From NCBI RefSeq assembly GCF_947179515.1, contig NC_067473.1, forward strand, positions 80,828,126 to 80,892,125: a DNA stretch of 64,000 nt. Direction: 5' to 3'. The stretch is from Apodemus sylvaticus (lineage: Eukaryota; Chordata; Mammalia; Rodentia; Muridae). The stretch's first letter is position 1; every line of letters begins with the position of its first letter. Of this stretch, positions 34,403-46,028 are shown in pieces. The position numbers and the translations under genes were made by a program. The notes below the pieces were generated by a model. The model was not told the DNA's origin. It ran no database searches and saw only the letters and a program-made list of their open reading frames with translations.

Positions 34403-34894
34403 TCTACCATGTGTAGCATGCCTCCTCCTATTGGCATAATGGGAGCCCTTATTGTTGCATTACATTGTTACCCTCTACTCCTGGACTCATGGGACAGACA
34501 ACGATCCTGGATTATACTGAATGCAGAATGCCTGTGTCAAAAGTACCAGAGCACTGCCCTGTGCTGACATGTATCGTGAGAGCAGTTTCGTTTTCTAGTG
34601 TCTTAGATAAGTAACTATGGCCAGTAAGATTAGCTGGGTGCCTGGTATGCAAAATCAAGCTTGGTATAACAGCAAGTTTCCCCAGATCTGTCTCCTGTGT
34701 CAATGTCACTGAAAAGAGTGTGAAAGATTAAACAAGACTTTCTGATGAGGAATATCTGCAATTGTGGGTCTGGAGAGTCTTGCCTGACAATTGGCATTGA
34801 CTCTGTAGCATCTGTTGGTGGATCTGTTTGTCAAGTCCCAAAGACTTGGATTTTAGACTTCAATTTAAAGCTTAACCCCCAAAGACAAACACTT
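34403..34894. other. Unannotated stretch, no gene seen
   Basis: No repeat or coding frame recognised. Confidence 0.45.
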
Positions 34895-35038
34895 TCAATT
34901 ATAGACAAGTCATTCTCTCCAGAAATAATTTTCTATACTTTGAAATGGGGTTAACACATAGCTTCCTGAACCACTCTGTGATTTAAATGTCACAGTGCGC
35001 ATCAATATTTGCCACATAGTAGGCACTCAACAAATGCT
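34895..35038 (+). repeat. MIR SINE fragment
   Basis: 'actttgaaatggggttaaca', 'ctgtgatttaaatgtcacag' and 'cacatagtaggcactcaaca' are the sense MIR 3' half, including its best-conserved terminal motif. Confidence 0.72.
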
Positions 35039-35439
35039 ACTTCTGGTCCTCCTTTCCCACTTACATACTTTAATTTAGCCAATCATGTTCCACCCTTGTT
35101 AAGTGCAGAGAATACAACTCCAAAACAAACAGGGTGTTTAGTTCACATTGTCATGAGTCCCCTGCCTTGATCTCAGGTAGCCATGGAAGGACCTGTGCTA
35201 TTGTGTTTACCCTATGCTGTCCTTCCACGAGTTTACCCTGTCTTGTTGGGGTCTATCAGGCCTATAGCCTTTCACAAATATTACTCAGGTTTCTCAGGAG
35301 AAAGAAATGGTGTCTGCAGGTAACAGGACAAGAGATTCCAATTTCAGCTTTCACTTCTTGGATTGGTTAAGGGTGAGCCACTCCTAGCCTTTTAGTGTGT
35401 CCTGTGACACACTTTACACAGCTCTCCATACAGTGAAGG
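35039..35439. other. Unannotated stretch, no gene seen
   Basis: A 78-codon frame without a domain; nothing else recognised. Confidence 0.45.
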
Positions 35440-35525
35440 AAGACTGTTTTCACCACTCAGGGAGGATAGCTAACTTGTCACAAATCACAGCATTACAAAG
35501 AGTGAAGCTAGAATATGAGCCCTCG
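35440..35525 (-). repeat. Probable MIR fragment, antisense
   Basis: The order 'gatagctaacttgtcacaaa', 'tcacagcattacaaagagtg' and 'gctagaatatgagccctcg' matches the reversed MIR core. Confidence 0.52.
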
Positions 35526-36599
35526 AGTATGACTTAAGATGACGGCAAAAAAACTGACATATTCCCCTGAATCTCACTCAGCCAACCCAAGTAGCTGCCT
35601 TCATCACTAACAAAATGAGAATGGGAGGAGGGACTTAATACAGTAATTCTTGACTTTGGAAAGGGTTGAGCCTGCCTGTAGAGAAAGTAGGCTAGACATG
35701 AAACATCTATATTTGTCATCAGGAAACTATATCATGAACAGTTCTTTTTGTCTGCCTATTCTAATAGAACAGGAAGATTGTCTCAGATGTTTAGCAAGCC
35801 TAGCAATTTCTCTTGTGATTTCTCAGTTCTCTCTCTAAGGTGGGAATGGAGAACCTGTGGTTTATTTTGGTATGGGCCATGGGGTCTGAAATGAAACAAA
35901 GAAAGGATTCTTCTTTCTCTGTTCCTGCTCTGCTGCAATAACAGCTCCCTTATCCCCAAGGGAAGCAGGACTCACCGCTGATGTGAGCATAAACAGCTTA
36001 GCAGCATCCTGTAGCTAACGGGAAGTCCTTGCTACTCAGGAGGGCAAGTGGACTCTGCAGTTAATCAAGCAGCTGAGTGGACATTGTAGTTAATCAAATC
36101 AGATATTGTGGCATCAGCTCTATTTGAAACAAAAGAAGGGCAGAGGGCTCTAGCAAGACTATGCTAGCAGAATGATAGATAATTTGTTTCAGCGATGAAT
36201 TATTGTTTAGAAAAAGGGGATGGAGAAGATACTGGGTTTGATTTTAATCCAGATAAAAGCTGTTTGGTATTTACATAGAAGTTACTCTCATGAACCAAAA
36301 ATAGCAATGCTAGAGACTTGGAGTCAGTACCACCATCAGAATTTCCTGAAGTGGAATCTGCTGTCATGAAAAATGAGATAGCCATGCTATCTCCTGCAGT
36401 ATAGGTTTAATTACTGATGGTGAAGACTGATAGTCATAGGATTTCAATATTATCAAACTTCAAATTACTTGAACTTCTCAGTGAGAGTAATAGTTAAATA
36501 AATGTGTTCATGGTTGCTTGAGTGTATAACAACATGCACAACTACACGTTTAAAATCAGACCTTTCCAATGCCCAGGAAATTGTTTCAGATGATGTCAT
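35526..36599. other. Unannotated stretch, no gene seen
   Basis: No repeat or coding frame recognised. Confidence 0.45.
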
Positions 36600-36710
36600 T
36601 ATTTGTTCTTCATAAATGAGTATAACATTGTTAACTCACTTTCCAGACAAGACCTCTGAGGTTCTGGGATGTTGCATGAACTGTCAGTGCCACATGCAGT
36701 TTTTAGTGGA
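36600..36710 (-). repeat. Possible MIR fragment, antisense
   Basis: 'actttccagacaagacctct' followed by 'gaggttctgggatgttgcat' and 'cagtgccacatgcag' loosely fits the reversed MIR core. Confidence 0.35.
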
Positions 36711-36739
36711 CCTGTAATATTCCTGAATCTGTGAATAGA

Positions 36740-37640
36740 TAAACACAGCACAGTGAGGTTCCCCCAATAAAAAATTCTCCAGTATTTTGTCTGTATTAGT
36801 AATTGTTATTGGTCTTATAGAGGAGAAGAGTGAAAGTGACATTGTCTCAGTGGCTGACACCTAAGCAGCAAAAGACAGATTAGCACCAGAAAAGCAGAAT
36901 AGATTTTATTTAACCAAAGTTCTATGAGACACATCAACCTTCACAAAATGAAGACCTGGAGACCAGAGAAAAATATTTTTATGCTATCTGGTGCAAGAAG
37001 TGGATAGCTATGAAGAACTGTGCCTGGGCACAAAGGATACACCCTAACATTGTATTGTATATGTAAAACGACAATGACAAATGGAACTTTGAAAGGCTCC
37101 TTTGTTCCGACTCATTCCTGAAGTTCTGTGTTAATTTTTTTTCCAATAGCTACAGGGCAGAAAGCCTGTCATATAAGGACATTCAAAGGACAACAGTCAA
37201 GAGTGTCCTACTAAGGTGAAAAGAGGCACTATGGCTTCTGTGACTTCTTGACTCTTTGGCTAAAGTCCCCACTTAGGATAGTCATGAATATTTCTTACTT
37301 GGATAGGGGGCATTCTAAGATGTAAGCCCTTCAATGCTAAGGTTCAGAATAATAAGCATGACAGGGGTGTGGTCAGCCCATCCCTAAATAGTAGATCCCA
37401 GTAGAAGTATCCAAGTTGGTCTTCTAATGTTACCCTTGCACACCATATTTTTAAGCTAGCATTGCCTTGGGACCTTGTTGACTTGTATTGTTAACACAAG
37501 AGGTTGACTTTCCAGTGGCACAAAATGTGTTGCTATTCTATGGATCATCTGAACTTTATCAGTGTCTTCCATACTTAACACAAATATTCTACAAATGAAG
37601 TCTTAAGCCATCTTGACAGCCAAGCAGAAATTTGAAGAAA
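36740..37640. repeat. Possible ancient LTR remnant, uncertain
   Basis: The segment 'agattagcaccagaaaagca' with 'gattttatttaacc', 'gtgcctgggcacaaagg' and, further on, 'ggctaaagtccccact' recalls an old mammalian LTR of ERVL type. I cannot assign it, and it may be unique sequence. Confidence 0.3.
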
Positions 37641-37939
37641 CGAGGAAGATTTTTTTTTCCTGAATACTAGGCTTTTGTGGGACATCTGTGTATTAGATAG
37701 GGTAAACCAAGCTTATTGTCATATATAAAAATATTTGACCTGAAATAAGGCTCAGCTTAAAAGTAGGACCCATAAAGGTAGAGAGCAAAATTAGGTTATT
37801 TAACAAGGGCTAGAGTGGGAAGGGTAACGAGGAGATTCCATGGACGTTGGGGTGCAATTGTCTAGAAGGAGGAACTTCTCATATTCTATATTCTACAGAA
37901 GTCTCATATCCTATATCACAGGATGATAGCCACAATTAA

Positions 37940-38133
37940 CAACAATTAATAGAATATTTCAACATAAATATTAGAGAAAAGTTTGAATGTTCTCAACACA
38001 AGAAAATGGCAAGCAATTAAGGATTGATCTGCCTATTATCCTGGTAGAATTATCACACATCTTATACATATGTTGAATGTCACACTGTACTCTATAAACA
38101 CACACAATTATTGAGCCAATTAAAAACAAAAAC
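37940..38133 (+). mobile_element. Old L1 (L1MA-like) 3' UTR end
   Basis: 'attatcacacatcttataca', 'tgttgaatgtcacactgtac' and 'cacacaattattgagccaat', then an A-rich tail, follow the 3' end of pre-rodent L1 elements. Confidence 0.7.
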
Positions 38134-38164
38134 AAATCTGAAAAACATAATGAGGCTTGAGGAG

Positions 38165-38285
38165 AAAGGAGGACAACATTCTGCTAGGTACTTGGTGGAA
38201 TTTTTCTCATTCAGTCCTCACAAGAACGCTACAAAGCACACATTGCAATTGACACGCTCACAGAAAATGAATGTGAAGCTATCCA
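38165..38285 (+). repeat. MIR SINE fragment
   Basis: 'attctgctaggtacttggtg', 'tcattcagtcctcacaagaa' and 'acacgctcacagaaaatgaa' follow the 'tcatttaatcctcacaac' core of MIR. Confidence 0.6.
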
Positions 38286-38299
38286 TTGTTTAATGCCTG

Positions 38300-39642
38300 C
38301 TCTCACACATTGTCTGTTGTATTTACAGTAGCCAGGAAATGGAAACAACCTTCAAATGGTGAATAGGTAACAAATATGTGGTCTACATACACAATGGAAT
38401 ACTATATACATGCAAAAAAAAGTAAAAACATGAAATTTCAGGTAAATTGATGGAACTGGAAAATATATTGAGAGAAGTACTGCCAAACCAGAAAGACAAA
38501 TGCTCTATGTTCTGTCCTGTCTGTGGATACTACTTGGAATCCTTAGATTCAAGCACATAACCTGGAGTGACTGCAGAAACCAGGAAACTAAGCTGGGACC
38601 ATGGTAGTTGGTGGGCTTATTGGAGCAACAGAGAGGAGACTAATAGGGCACAGTGTTGTAAAGGGGAAAATGGAAAAAAATCAGCATGGGAGATTGACTT
38701 GGAAAGATGGACAGGAAAGGCCACACAGAAGAAAAAGAAGGGGTGAGGGATAAATAACAATAGGATGCTTGAAAAAGCCATAGGGAATTATTTATGCTAA
38801 AATTACATTCTATCTATTAAAGTTTGGGCTCTTGAGTGATGGTGATTCCCCCAAATCACAGGCTATCTAATATGACTAGTGTCAGGCATGGGAATATTCC
38901 TTTCAAGCTATTGGTTGGGAGTTCATCAGATCACCCAAATAATAGAGGCTATTGCTCTTGCCTGTGGTGCCTTCCAAAAAATGAAAGTAAGATCCTATTA
39001 CTAAAGATGTCACACATTCTTGACTCAGGACTTGAAGATCCAGATCAATCGGGATCTGATCTGGAAGCCTCCTTTCTGAAGATTAGCTCTCATGTTCAGA
39101 AAGGTACATGGTAATCAATTGATAGTCCTATCCAGCTGTGACACCTATGAGCCATTATAATGACTTGCTTGGCAAAATATCACTAAAGATTCAATAGCTG
39201 CACTTACATTCTTCTGGGCATAGCCAACAGTCACTTAGTTGGACTTAAAATCTGTTCAGTATGAGGGAATTCAGGCCTGGTGCTGTAAATCTAGCCTATT
39301 CCCCATGGTTGGTGAGACTATGAGCCCTAGAGGAGGATCTGCTGCTGCCATTTTCCTAAACCTCTGCAATCTCTAACTGTGTTTGAGTACTTACCCTCAT
39401 TCCCACAGAGGAGTGGACCTCCCACAGCTCATCAAAACTTCACTTTACACCATGAAGACCAGTGCAGGATCCACAACTGGTCACGTGTCAGAGATAACTG
39501 ACCATGGGGTGCACACCCCCAACTAGTACCTTTAAATCACAATGTCTACATTTAAGGCTCAGGGAAAACTGTGGAAGAATGGATGGAAATATTATAAGAG
39601 CCAGAATATCAGAACATCTGCTGCATGATGGTCTTGTCCATA
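38300..39642 (+). mobile_element. Rodent L1 (Lx-like) ORF2 end and 3' UTR
   Basis: Begins with the ORF2 terminal motif 'acagtagccaggaaatgg', passes 'gaaagacaaatgctctatgt', then enters a long 3' UTR with 'cctatccagctgtgacacct', 'aatgacttgcttggcaaaat' and 'acttaaaatctgttcagtat'. The 92-codon frame at 38836-39114 lies in this UTR and is not a gene. The remnant ends at the GATA array, where a poly(A) tail would be expected. Confidence 0.8.
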
Positions 39643-39700
39643 TAATAGATGGATAGATGGATAGATAGATAGATAAGTAAATTAATAAATAAATTAATTG
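39643..39700. repeat. (GATA)n/(TAAA)n simple sequence
   Basis: GATG and GATA units (39648-39674) grade into TAAA/ATTA sequence. It is probably derived from the L1 tail upstream. Confidence 0.88.
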
Positions 39701-40311
39701 ATTGATTATATGTAAAGTAAGGGAGGGTAAATTTTTTTACCAGAAAGCATAGAAAGTATAAAATAAGAGAAAAACAAGGAAAATAAAGATAATAAAACTA
39801 AGGACAAATGGCACCACTCTTGTTATATTTTTTGCTTCCATATGAAGCCCTGGGGAAGAGGGAAATGGTACTAAAATCAGAGCCCTTTTGAAAGAAAACA
39901 CTCTGGATATTCCAGATAAACTCAAAGAAGACATTTGGATTAAAATAAGCAAGTTCAATAAAGATGAAAAAAATCAGTTTTGCATCAAATAAGAAAAACA
40001 GGTTTTCCAGAAAGAAACAAACATCAATTTAACTCCATGTCTTCTTTATTACTCTAAATGTCAGCAGACAAAAAATACTTGAATGTTCTTCCTCTTTCAA
40101 TGAAGTTTCAGAGCTGAGTGTTTAAACTCAGTTAATTGCAAGAAAGCAATAGAGATTTACAACATGCAACAAAGAATGTACCATTTTTGACAAAATTGCT
40201 TGAATGCTCATTCCCATTTGACAAAAGAAGAAACAAAGTCAGATTAAGAAGGAAAAAAACTATGATATTTAAAAGATTTGTTTAACTACTTCAACAATCC
40301 TTTGGACATGT
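39701..40311. other. Unannotated A-rich stretch
   Basis: Strongly A-rich; no repeat or coding frame recognised. Confidence 0.45.
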
Positions 40312-40504
40312 GCAAATGCATGTGTGTACGTGTGTGCATTCCTGCATACAGACACACACATGCACATACACACAGAGACACGAACACAAACACATACACA
40401 TGTACACACATGCACATACACACAGACACACACAGAAACACACACATGCACATACAGACACATAAACATACACATGCACACACACATGCACGTACACACA
40501 TGCA

Positions 40505-40537
<33 letters not shown>

Positions 40538-40538
40538 T
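40312..40538. repeat. (CACATG/CACA)n compound array
   Basis: CA-rich sequence with periodic CATGCACA and ACATACAC variants, ending in a pure CA run (about 40508-40536). Six overlapping frames across it on both strands are all repeat translations. Confidence 0.95.
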
Positions 40539-41340
40539 TGTTTCATGTACACTTGTTATATAGGACCTGGAGGCCTAAACCAAAAACATAATTCCTATTT
40601 ACCAAGTTATAATACTTGTAATTATTGTAATGTCATAAAGAATACATGTTGGTCTTAATCTACATTCCCTAACAGAGCTTCTAAAGTCCTTGAGTTTTTG
40701 CAAAGGCTGAATTAAGAGAACATTCTGTTGTTCCTAATAATTCTGTTTCCATCCACGCCTGAGTGTCTCCTGATGCCCTGAGTCTGAAGAATTCTGCCTG
40801 GCTCCCTATGGGAATCAGCTTCGTGAGAGAGAGAGTCATAGCTTGTGTCAGTCTGTCCCTGCTCAGCTCTTCAGAGGGGAGCAGGCTGGGATTGAGTCAT
40901 CTGGTATCATTGAGTCAGTGGTTATCATTGTTGCAGTCTCTCATATAAAAGCAACAAGGTCTCCATGAAGTCCCTAAATGACAGGGTTCAGAGTGTTGGA
41001 TGGGTGAGGAGGTGGTAGAGGAGGGGGGCAGTGCTGTTTCCCCCTAACTCCTGTTAGACACGTCCTCCATGTGTCTGTGTGGTTGACTTGGATCCTCTAT
41101 AATAAAGCACATGTAGTAGGTACACTTCTGCCTGAGACTCACACTGTGCTGAGAGAGCAACTCTCAAGCTTGATAAAGGGTCAGAGGACTGTTCACTTCA
41201 GAGCCAGCAGTTCATGGGGCATAGTTTTCAAGTGCACAGCAGCTTTAATCTCAGAATCAGGTAGATGTTGATGATAATTTTACATCAGTAACTTAAGGGG
41301 AGGTAGGTCATCAGTAAAATTTAAAGCTAGATTTTTTTTT
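40539..41340. other. Unannotated stretch, no gene seen
   Basis: No repeat or coding frame recognised. Confidence 0.45.
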
Positions 41341-41983
41341 AAAAAATGTCTTTGGTCTTGTGGAGCAGAGACTGAAGTAAAGGCCACCCAGGACTGCCCT
41401 ACCTGGGGATTCATCCTATAAACAGTCACCAAACCCTGACACTATTATGGACAACAAGATGTGCATACCAAAGGGAGCCTGTCATGGTTGTCTCCAGAGG
41501 GGTCCTGCCAGAGCCTTACACGTACAGAGGCAGATGCTAGCAGCCAACCATTGGACTGGGTGTGGGGTCCCCAATGGAGGAGTTGGAGGGTTGTCCAGAG
41601 GAGCTGAAGGTGTTTACAGACCCATGGGAAGAACAACGGTTTCGGCCACCCATACAACCCAGGACTCCCAGGGACTAAACCATCAACCAAGGGGTACACA
41701 TGGTTCCAGCCAAAAATGCGGCAGAGGAATGCCTTGTTGGGCATCAGTGGGAACAGTGGTCCTTCGTCCAGTGAAGGCTCAATGGATAACCCAACAAAGG
41801 GAAAGCGAGGGGTGGGGGTAGTGAATTGGGTGGAGGGGCATATACATGGAGGCAGGGGGTGGGAGGAGGGGTTGGAGGTTTTTAGGAAGGGGAGAAACCG
41901 GGAAATATTTTACCATTTGAAATGTAAATGAAGATTACATTCAATTAAAAGAAAACAAAACAAAACAAAAAATGTCTTTTGTC
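41341..41983 (+). mobile_element. 5'-truncated mouse L1 3' UTR with 17-bp target duplication
   Basis: The L1 body (41358-41966) holds mouse 3' UTR motifs: 'gaggcagatgctagcagcca', 'aatggaggagttggaggg', 'ccttgttgggcatcagtggg' and 'accatttgaaatgtaaatg', ending in an A-rich tail. It is flanked by 'aaaaaatgtctttggtc' (41341-41357) and the same sequence with one change (41967-41983). The 124-codon frame inside (41447-41821) is untranslated-region sequence. Confidence 0.92.
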
Positions 41984-42300
41984 ACCAAGTAGTACCTCAC
42001 CCTTCAAATCTAATGACTTTTGTAAGCAAGGTAAAATAGTTTGTAAACTGGAGAGAAACCTGACTTCTGACATTTAGAAAGTTTCCTAAGTGATCCAGAA
42101 CCACCAGAGGCATGTTTTCACTTATTCACTCATGAGCTGTCCTGCAGACACTCCATTATTCCCAGCAGACACCGGAAACTCTGTGGACATGTCACTAGGC
42201 TCCCATGACACTCTTGCTTGGTCTTTTCTTACCAAAGTCATACCATGTACTGATCAGTCTTCACTTAAGTTGAAGAACCACTATATCAAATGTTGTAGAG
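41984..42300. other. Short unannotated stretch
   Basis: No repeat or coding frame recognised. Confidence 0.45.
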
Positions 42301-42488
42301 CAGTGGTTCTCAACCTTCCTAAGGCTGCAGCCCATTAATACAATTCCTCATGTTGTGGTAGCCCTCCTAACCATAAAATTATTTCATTACTACTTCATAG
42401 CTTCATTTTGCCACTGTTATGAATTGCAATATAACCATCCCTATGCAACACTCAATGGGAGTAATTACCTACACGTTGAGAATTGCTA
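42301..42488 (+). mobile_element. URR1 hAT (Charlie-type) MITE
   Basis: Starts 'cagtggttctcaaccttcct', continues with 'cattaatacaattcctcatg', 'ccataaaattatttcattac' and 'ccactgttatgaattgcaat', and ends with the degraded inverted repeat 'cgttgagaattgcta'. The eight bases on each side ('ttgtagag' and 'ttgtatac') match at six positions, as expected for an aged 8-bp hAT duplication. Non-autonomous, no transposase. Confidence 0.92.
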
Positions 42489-42584
42489 TTGTATACATTC
42501 TCTAGAAGTTACAGCTCTACCTTCTGGTTCATTTCTTGGTCCTGTATGGCACAATTGCCTGTGATATGGGCCAGAGACCTCTGC

Positions 42585-42662
42585 TACATCTCCTTTGCTA
42601 TGCCCAAGCTCAGAAGCACAATGGCTTTGAGATTACAGGCATCTGCTACCATGTTCAACTGG
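42585..42662 (-). repeat. Possible B1/proto-B1 fragment, antisense
   Basis: 'tttgagattacaggcatctg' followed by 'ctaccatgttcaactgg' resembles the reversed B1 5' end. The rest is too diverged. Confidence 0.4.
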
Positions 42663-43731
42663 TAGGGCTTATTCTGCTCTTGATTTTTGGTAGAGAGATC
42701 CGGTCATTTTGGTCTGGTTTGTAGGGAGTGAGAGGAAGGGAAGCTTTTGGAACATGTGCGAGGCAACACTTGTGGACCTATTACAATGACACCACAGAAA
42801 TTTATTGCTATTGAAACCAAAAATATCTTGATTTACTTCCTGCCTTCCCATGGAGCACTAGCCTTAGACAAGAGTGTTATAACAATTGGGAGAACTGATG
42901 TGTTTGTGACTGTCTTTATGGAAAGAATTTGAGGGGTTAAGTGGGAGAAATTTACAGATTAAGTTTCCTAGAATAGAGAGTCAGAAAGCCTTTGCTCTGT
43001 CAGCTGTACTTACACAAGGCAAGCATGGTTGATAGGCCTTAAGATGGAGAAAGGAAATCTGTGATGCCCCCAATTCTGTTGTTGGAAAAGGAAATGTTTA
43101 CAATCACTTCCTCTCTTTCAACAGCATCAGGAGGGTGTTTGCAGAATGCTCTGTGATTCTTGAGTTGTAAATACAGTTTGTGCAACATCACTAACTTGTA
43201 ACTAAGGTGGAAGATTCATCCAGCTTGATGGGAATGAAGAAAAGGAGATACGATACGACGGATGGTCACTATCCAGCAGCCTTCTCCGCACTCTCCCAGG
43301 TAAATCCTGATGAGAGATTTGGGTGGACTTCATATTGAATCTGGCAATGTTTAGGCTTCTCTTGTTACCTTCTCAAGTGAAAACAGTACATGATATCACT
43401 GGATCAAGCTGGTCACTACCTGCCTGTAACACAGCACGACAGCAAAGTTCCACCTGCACCTTCTTTCACCATGTTTGGCCAGTGGCTGCAGCTACTTGGC
43501 TACTTGGCTGTGTAAAAAGGAAATTAAACTGTAACTGAGATGATTGATCTGGTTCTATACTCACGGCAATCAGAACTACCTTTGCCGGGCTTTGGGGCAC
43601 AAAGAGTAGAGGCTGTAATGGTTGTAGTGTGTTTTTAGGCTCTGAAGAAGAGGTTTACCCAATGAACTTGGGTCCATTGATCTTTTATTAGTAGTATTTG
43701 GACAATAAAATGGCAGCCCTATCTGCACTGG
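42663..43731. other. Unannotated stretch, no gene seen
   Basis: No repeat recognised; frames of 60-71 codons without a domain. Confidence 0.45.
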
Positions 43732-43779
43732 CTATCAAGTAGCATGGCTACAGTTCTATCAAGTAGCATGGCTACAGTT
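43732..43779. repeat. 24-bp perfect tandem duplication
   Basis: Two identical adjacent copies of a 24-base unit starting 'ctatcaagtagcatgg'. The lack of any difference suggests a recent duplication. Confidence 0.96.
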
Positions 43780-43969
43780 CAGATTAAAGGTGTCCTGAGA
43801 TGCCCTGGGCAGTTTATTACTCACTGTACTTTCCTTTACAGAGGAAGATCTCTAACACACATGCTCCACATAATATGTTCACACTGATTCACAAAAAGTG
43901 AGCAGCCATTCACTTTTGCATGTAAAACCTCTCCAGTACATAGCAGGGAACATTCATCCCCACTTGCTG

Positions 43970-44140
43970 ATAATAAGCAAACTGAGGATGAAAACTTTAG
44001 GCAGTTGGCTGGTTCCACACAGCAACTGAATGGCTTCCCCAGTCCTTGAATCCATATCAGGTAACAAAGTCCACGCTTACTGGTGTCCCACTAGATGCAG
44101 ACTCCTGACCTCCAGCCCAGTGCTCTTACTTCCATGCCAC
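43970..44140 (-). repeat. MIR SINE, antisense
   Basis: 'aagcaaactgaggatgaaaa', 'ttccacacagcaactgaatg' and 'agactcctgacctccagccc', then 'agtgctcttacttccatg', follow the reversed MIR from core to 5' end. Confidence 0.68.
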
Positions 44141-44675
44141 AGAGTGTTCTCTGGCCTCAACATCAGGGTCACCCTGAGTAACCATGGCCTTGTCCTGTAA
44201 CTCTATGAGCTTGTCATTCATACTCATTAATTTTGTCCACAGAACCATGCAAAAGCTGTTGGAAAACTTATAAAAATCTTAAAATACATTTTTTTCTGAG
44301 CCTTCAGAATTAGTGCCTCTATCTCAGGGGGTAAAAACCAAAACAAACAAACAAAAAAACCCAAGAATATCAACCAAAAAACCCTCATCTGGGCATACTG
44401 AACCACCTTATTCAGGGCACATGGACACACTATAATGTGTCATCTAGAAAGCAAAAAGTGTACATGGAATGTGTTTTGTGATTCTTCTCTCAGCATGGAG
44501 ATGCAAGTGTAAAAGAGAATTAATTTGTCAAGTATAAACTTTGTCATAAAACTAAAGGTTATCAGCAAATATAATAGGCACATATTATTATGTCTACTTA
44601 CTGTTGATATATTAGTCTCCAAGTGCTTTTATGTAGCAATTAATTTTTATTTCATTTTACCCTTTATTTTGCTTT
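44141..44675. other. Unannotated AT-rich stretch
   Basis: No repeat or coding frame recognised. Confidence 0.45.
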
Positions 44676-44806
44676 GTTGAGCTAGGATCTCACTACACAT
44701 CTCTAACCCCGGAACTCACTATGTGGCCTAGATGGTCTTATTTTCATAGTGACCCTACCTTAGCCTCCCACATGCTTGGGTTATAAATGTGAGCTATTAT
44801 GCCTCA
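44676..44806 (-). mobile_element. Old B1 SINE, antisense
   Basis: 'gagctaggatctcactacac', 'ggaactcactatgtggccta' and 'cccacatgcttgggttataa' follow the reversed B1 at high divergence. Confidence 0.72.
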
Positions 44807-45661
44807 TTTATAGATATATTTAACATTTTTAAAAACAATGTAGAAGAGAGAAAATTAATACGGCCTTTGGTTCTTACTATAGTTGAGATCTGCAGCATCT
44901 CCCCAAGGCCAGTGCTTGTGTAGCTCAGACTTCATGGAGATGTTCTGAGAGGAATGGCAGATGCATGGCCAGGGAGTGATGTAAGCCACTCCAGTAGTGT
45001 GCTTACAGGGAGCCATGGACCCACAGCCTTACTCTCTCCTTTCGGTTCTTTGCCATGAGGTAGGAGGTTCTGTTCTGCCACGTGCTTTCCGCCAATCAGC
45101 ACTTGGCAGCGGCCCTGAGACTTCAAGGTGCTGAGGCAGCTGATCGTGGACTGGAGCCCTAAAAGCTATGAGCCAAAACCGTGAAGTCTGACAACACGCT
45201 CTCTCCTGCATCCTATGAATGCTTCTTCATTGATGGTAAACAAAGACAAAGACAGGCCTTACCAACTAATATAAAACAAGGGGCTCTCCTGGGTAAGCAA
45301 AAGACCACAAGCAAAAATGAGGGGCTTCACACAGAATGGAGTTTCCATGTACATGTTTGTTTCCCACACTCTTTTGGGAAATCTCTCACTTACCCTCTTC
45401 CCCCTGACGGTTAAGATTAGCAGCACACAATATTTACCAGGAGAACTGTTGACTGTACTAGAACACATCATGAATTAGAGAAAATGAGGATATATAGTGC
45501 AATTATTGATGAGAAAAATTGAAAAATTAAATGTTTATTAAAATTATTCTATAAGTTCAATGCAACATTAATTAACCGTCAGCATGGGTGGCAAATTTCA
45601 GTTAGAATTTTCAGCAAAGTCACCCTAAACATTGAACCCATAATAACATTTAAGGCCAACA
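44807..45661. other. Unannotated stretch, no gene seen
   Basis: No repeat recognised; overlapping frames of 60-78 codons on both strands. Confidence 0.45.
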
Positions 45662-46028
45662 TGGTGATTTGAATGAGAATGCTCCCCATGGGCTCTGGTA
45701 TTTGAATAATTGGCCCCCAGATGATGGTACTTTTGGGGTGGGTTCAGAAGGTATGTTCTCACCAAAGGAAATACATCAGTAGGGGTGGGCTTTGAGGTTT
45801 CAAAATCTTGCACCCTTCCAAGTTCACCTGGCCTCTGACTCTTGCTTCCTTGCACTTCCTCACATGTGAGCTCTTAGCTGTTTCTCCTGCCATGCCTACT
45901 CTCTGCTGCCACAATGTTCTTTCATGATGAACTCCCACTTCTCTGCGACTGTAATCCACATAAACCCTTCCTTCTACAAGCTGCTATGGCCAGTGGATTT
46001 CATCACAGCAACAGAAAAGTAACTAACA
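45662..46028 (+). mobile_element. ORR1-like MaLR solo LTR
   Basis: TG...CA unit of 367 bp: 'tggtgatttgaatgagaatg', 'ggtgggctttgaggtttcaa', 'gtgagctcttagctgttt' and 'cagcaacagaaaagtaac' in order. Same group as 2777-3152 and, reversed, 58080-58483, but better preserved than the first. Confidence 0.85.

Noticed and set aside
38836..39114. 92-codon frame
   Set aside because: Lies within an L1 3' UTR remnant.
40269..40658. Cys-Val and His-Thr rich frames on both strands
   Set aside because: Translations of the CA/CACATG array.
41447..41821. 124-codon frame
   Set aside because: Lies within a mouse L1 3' UTR, which is non-coding.
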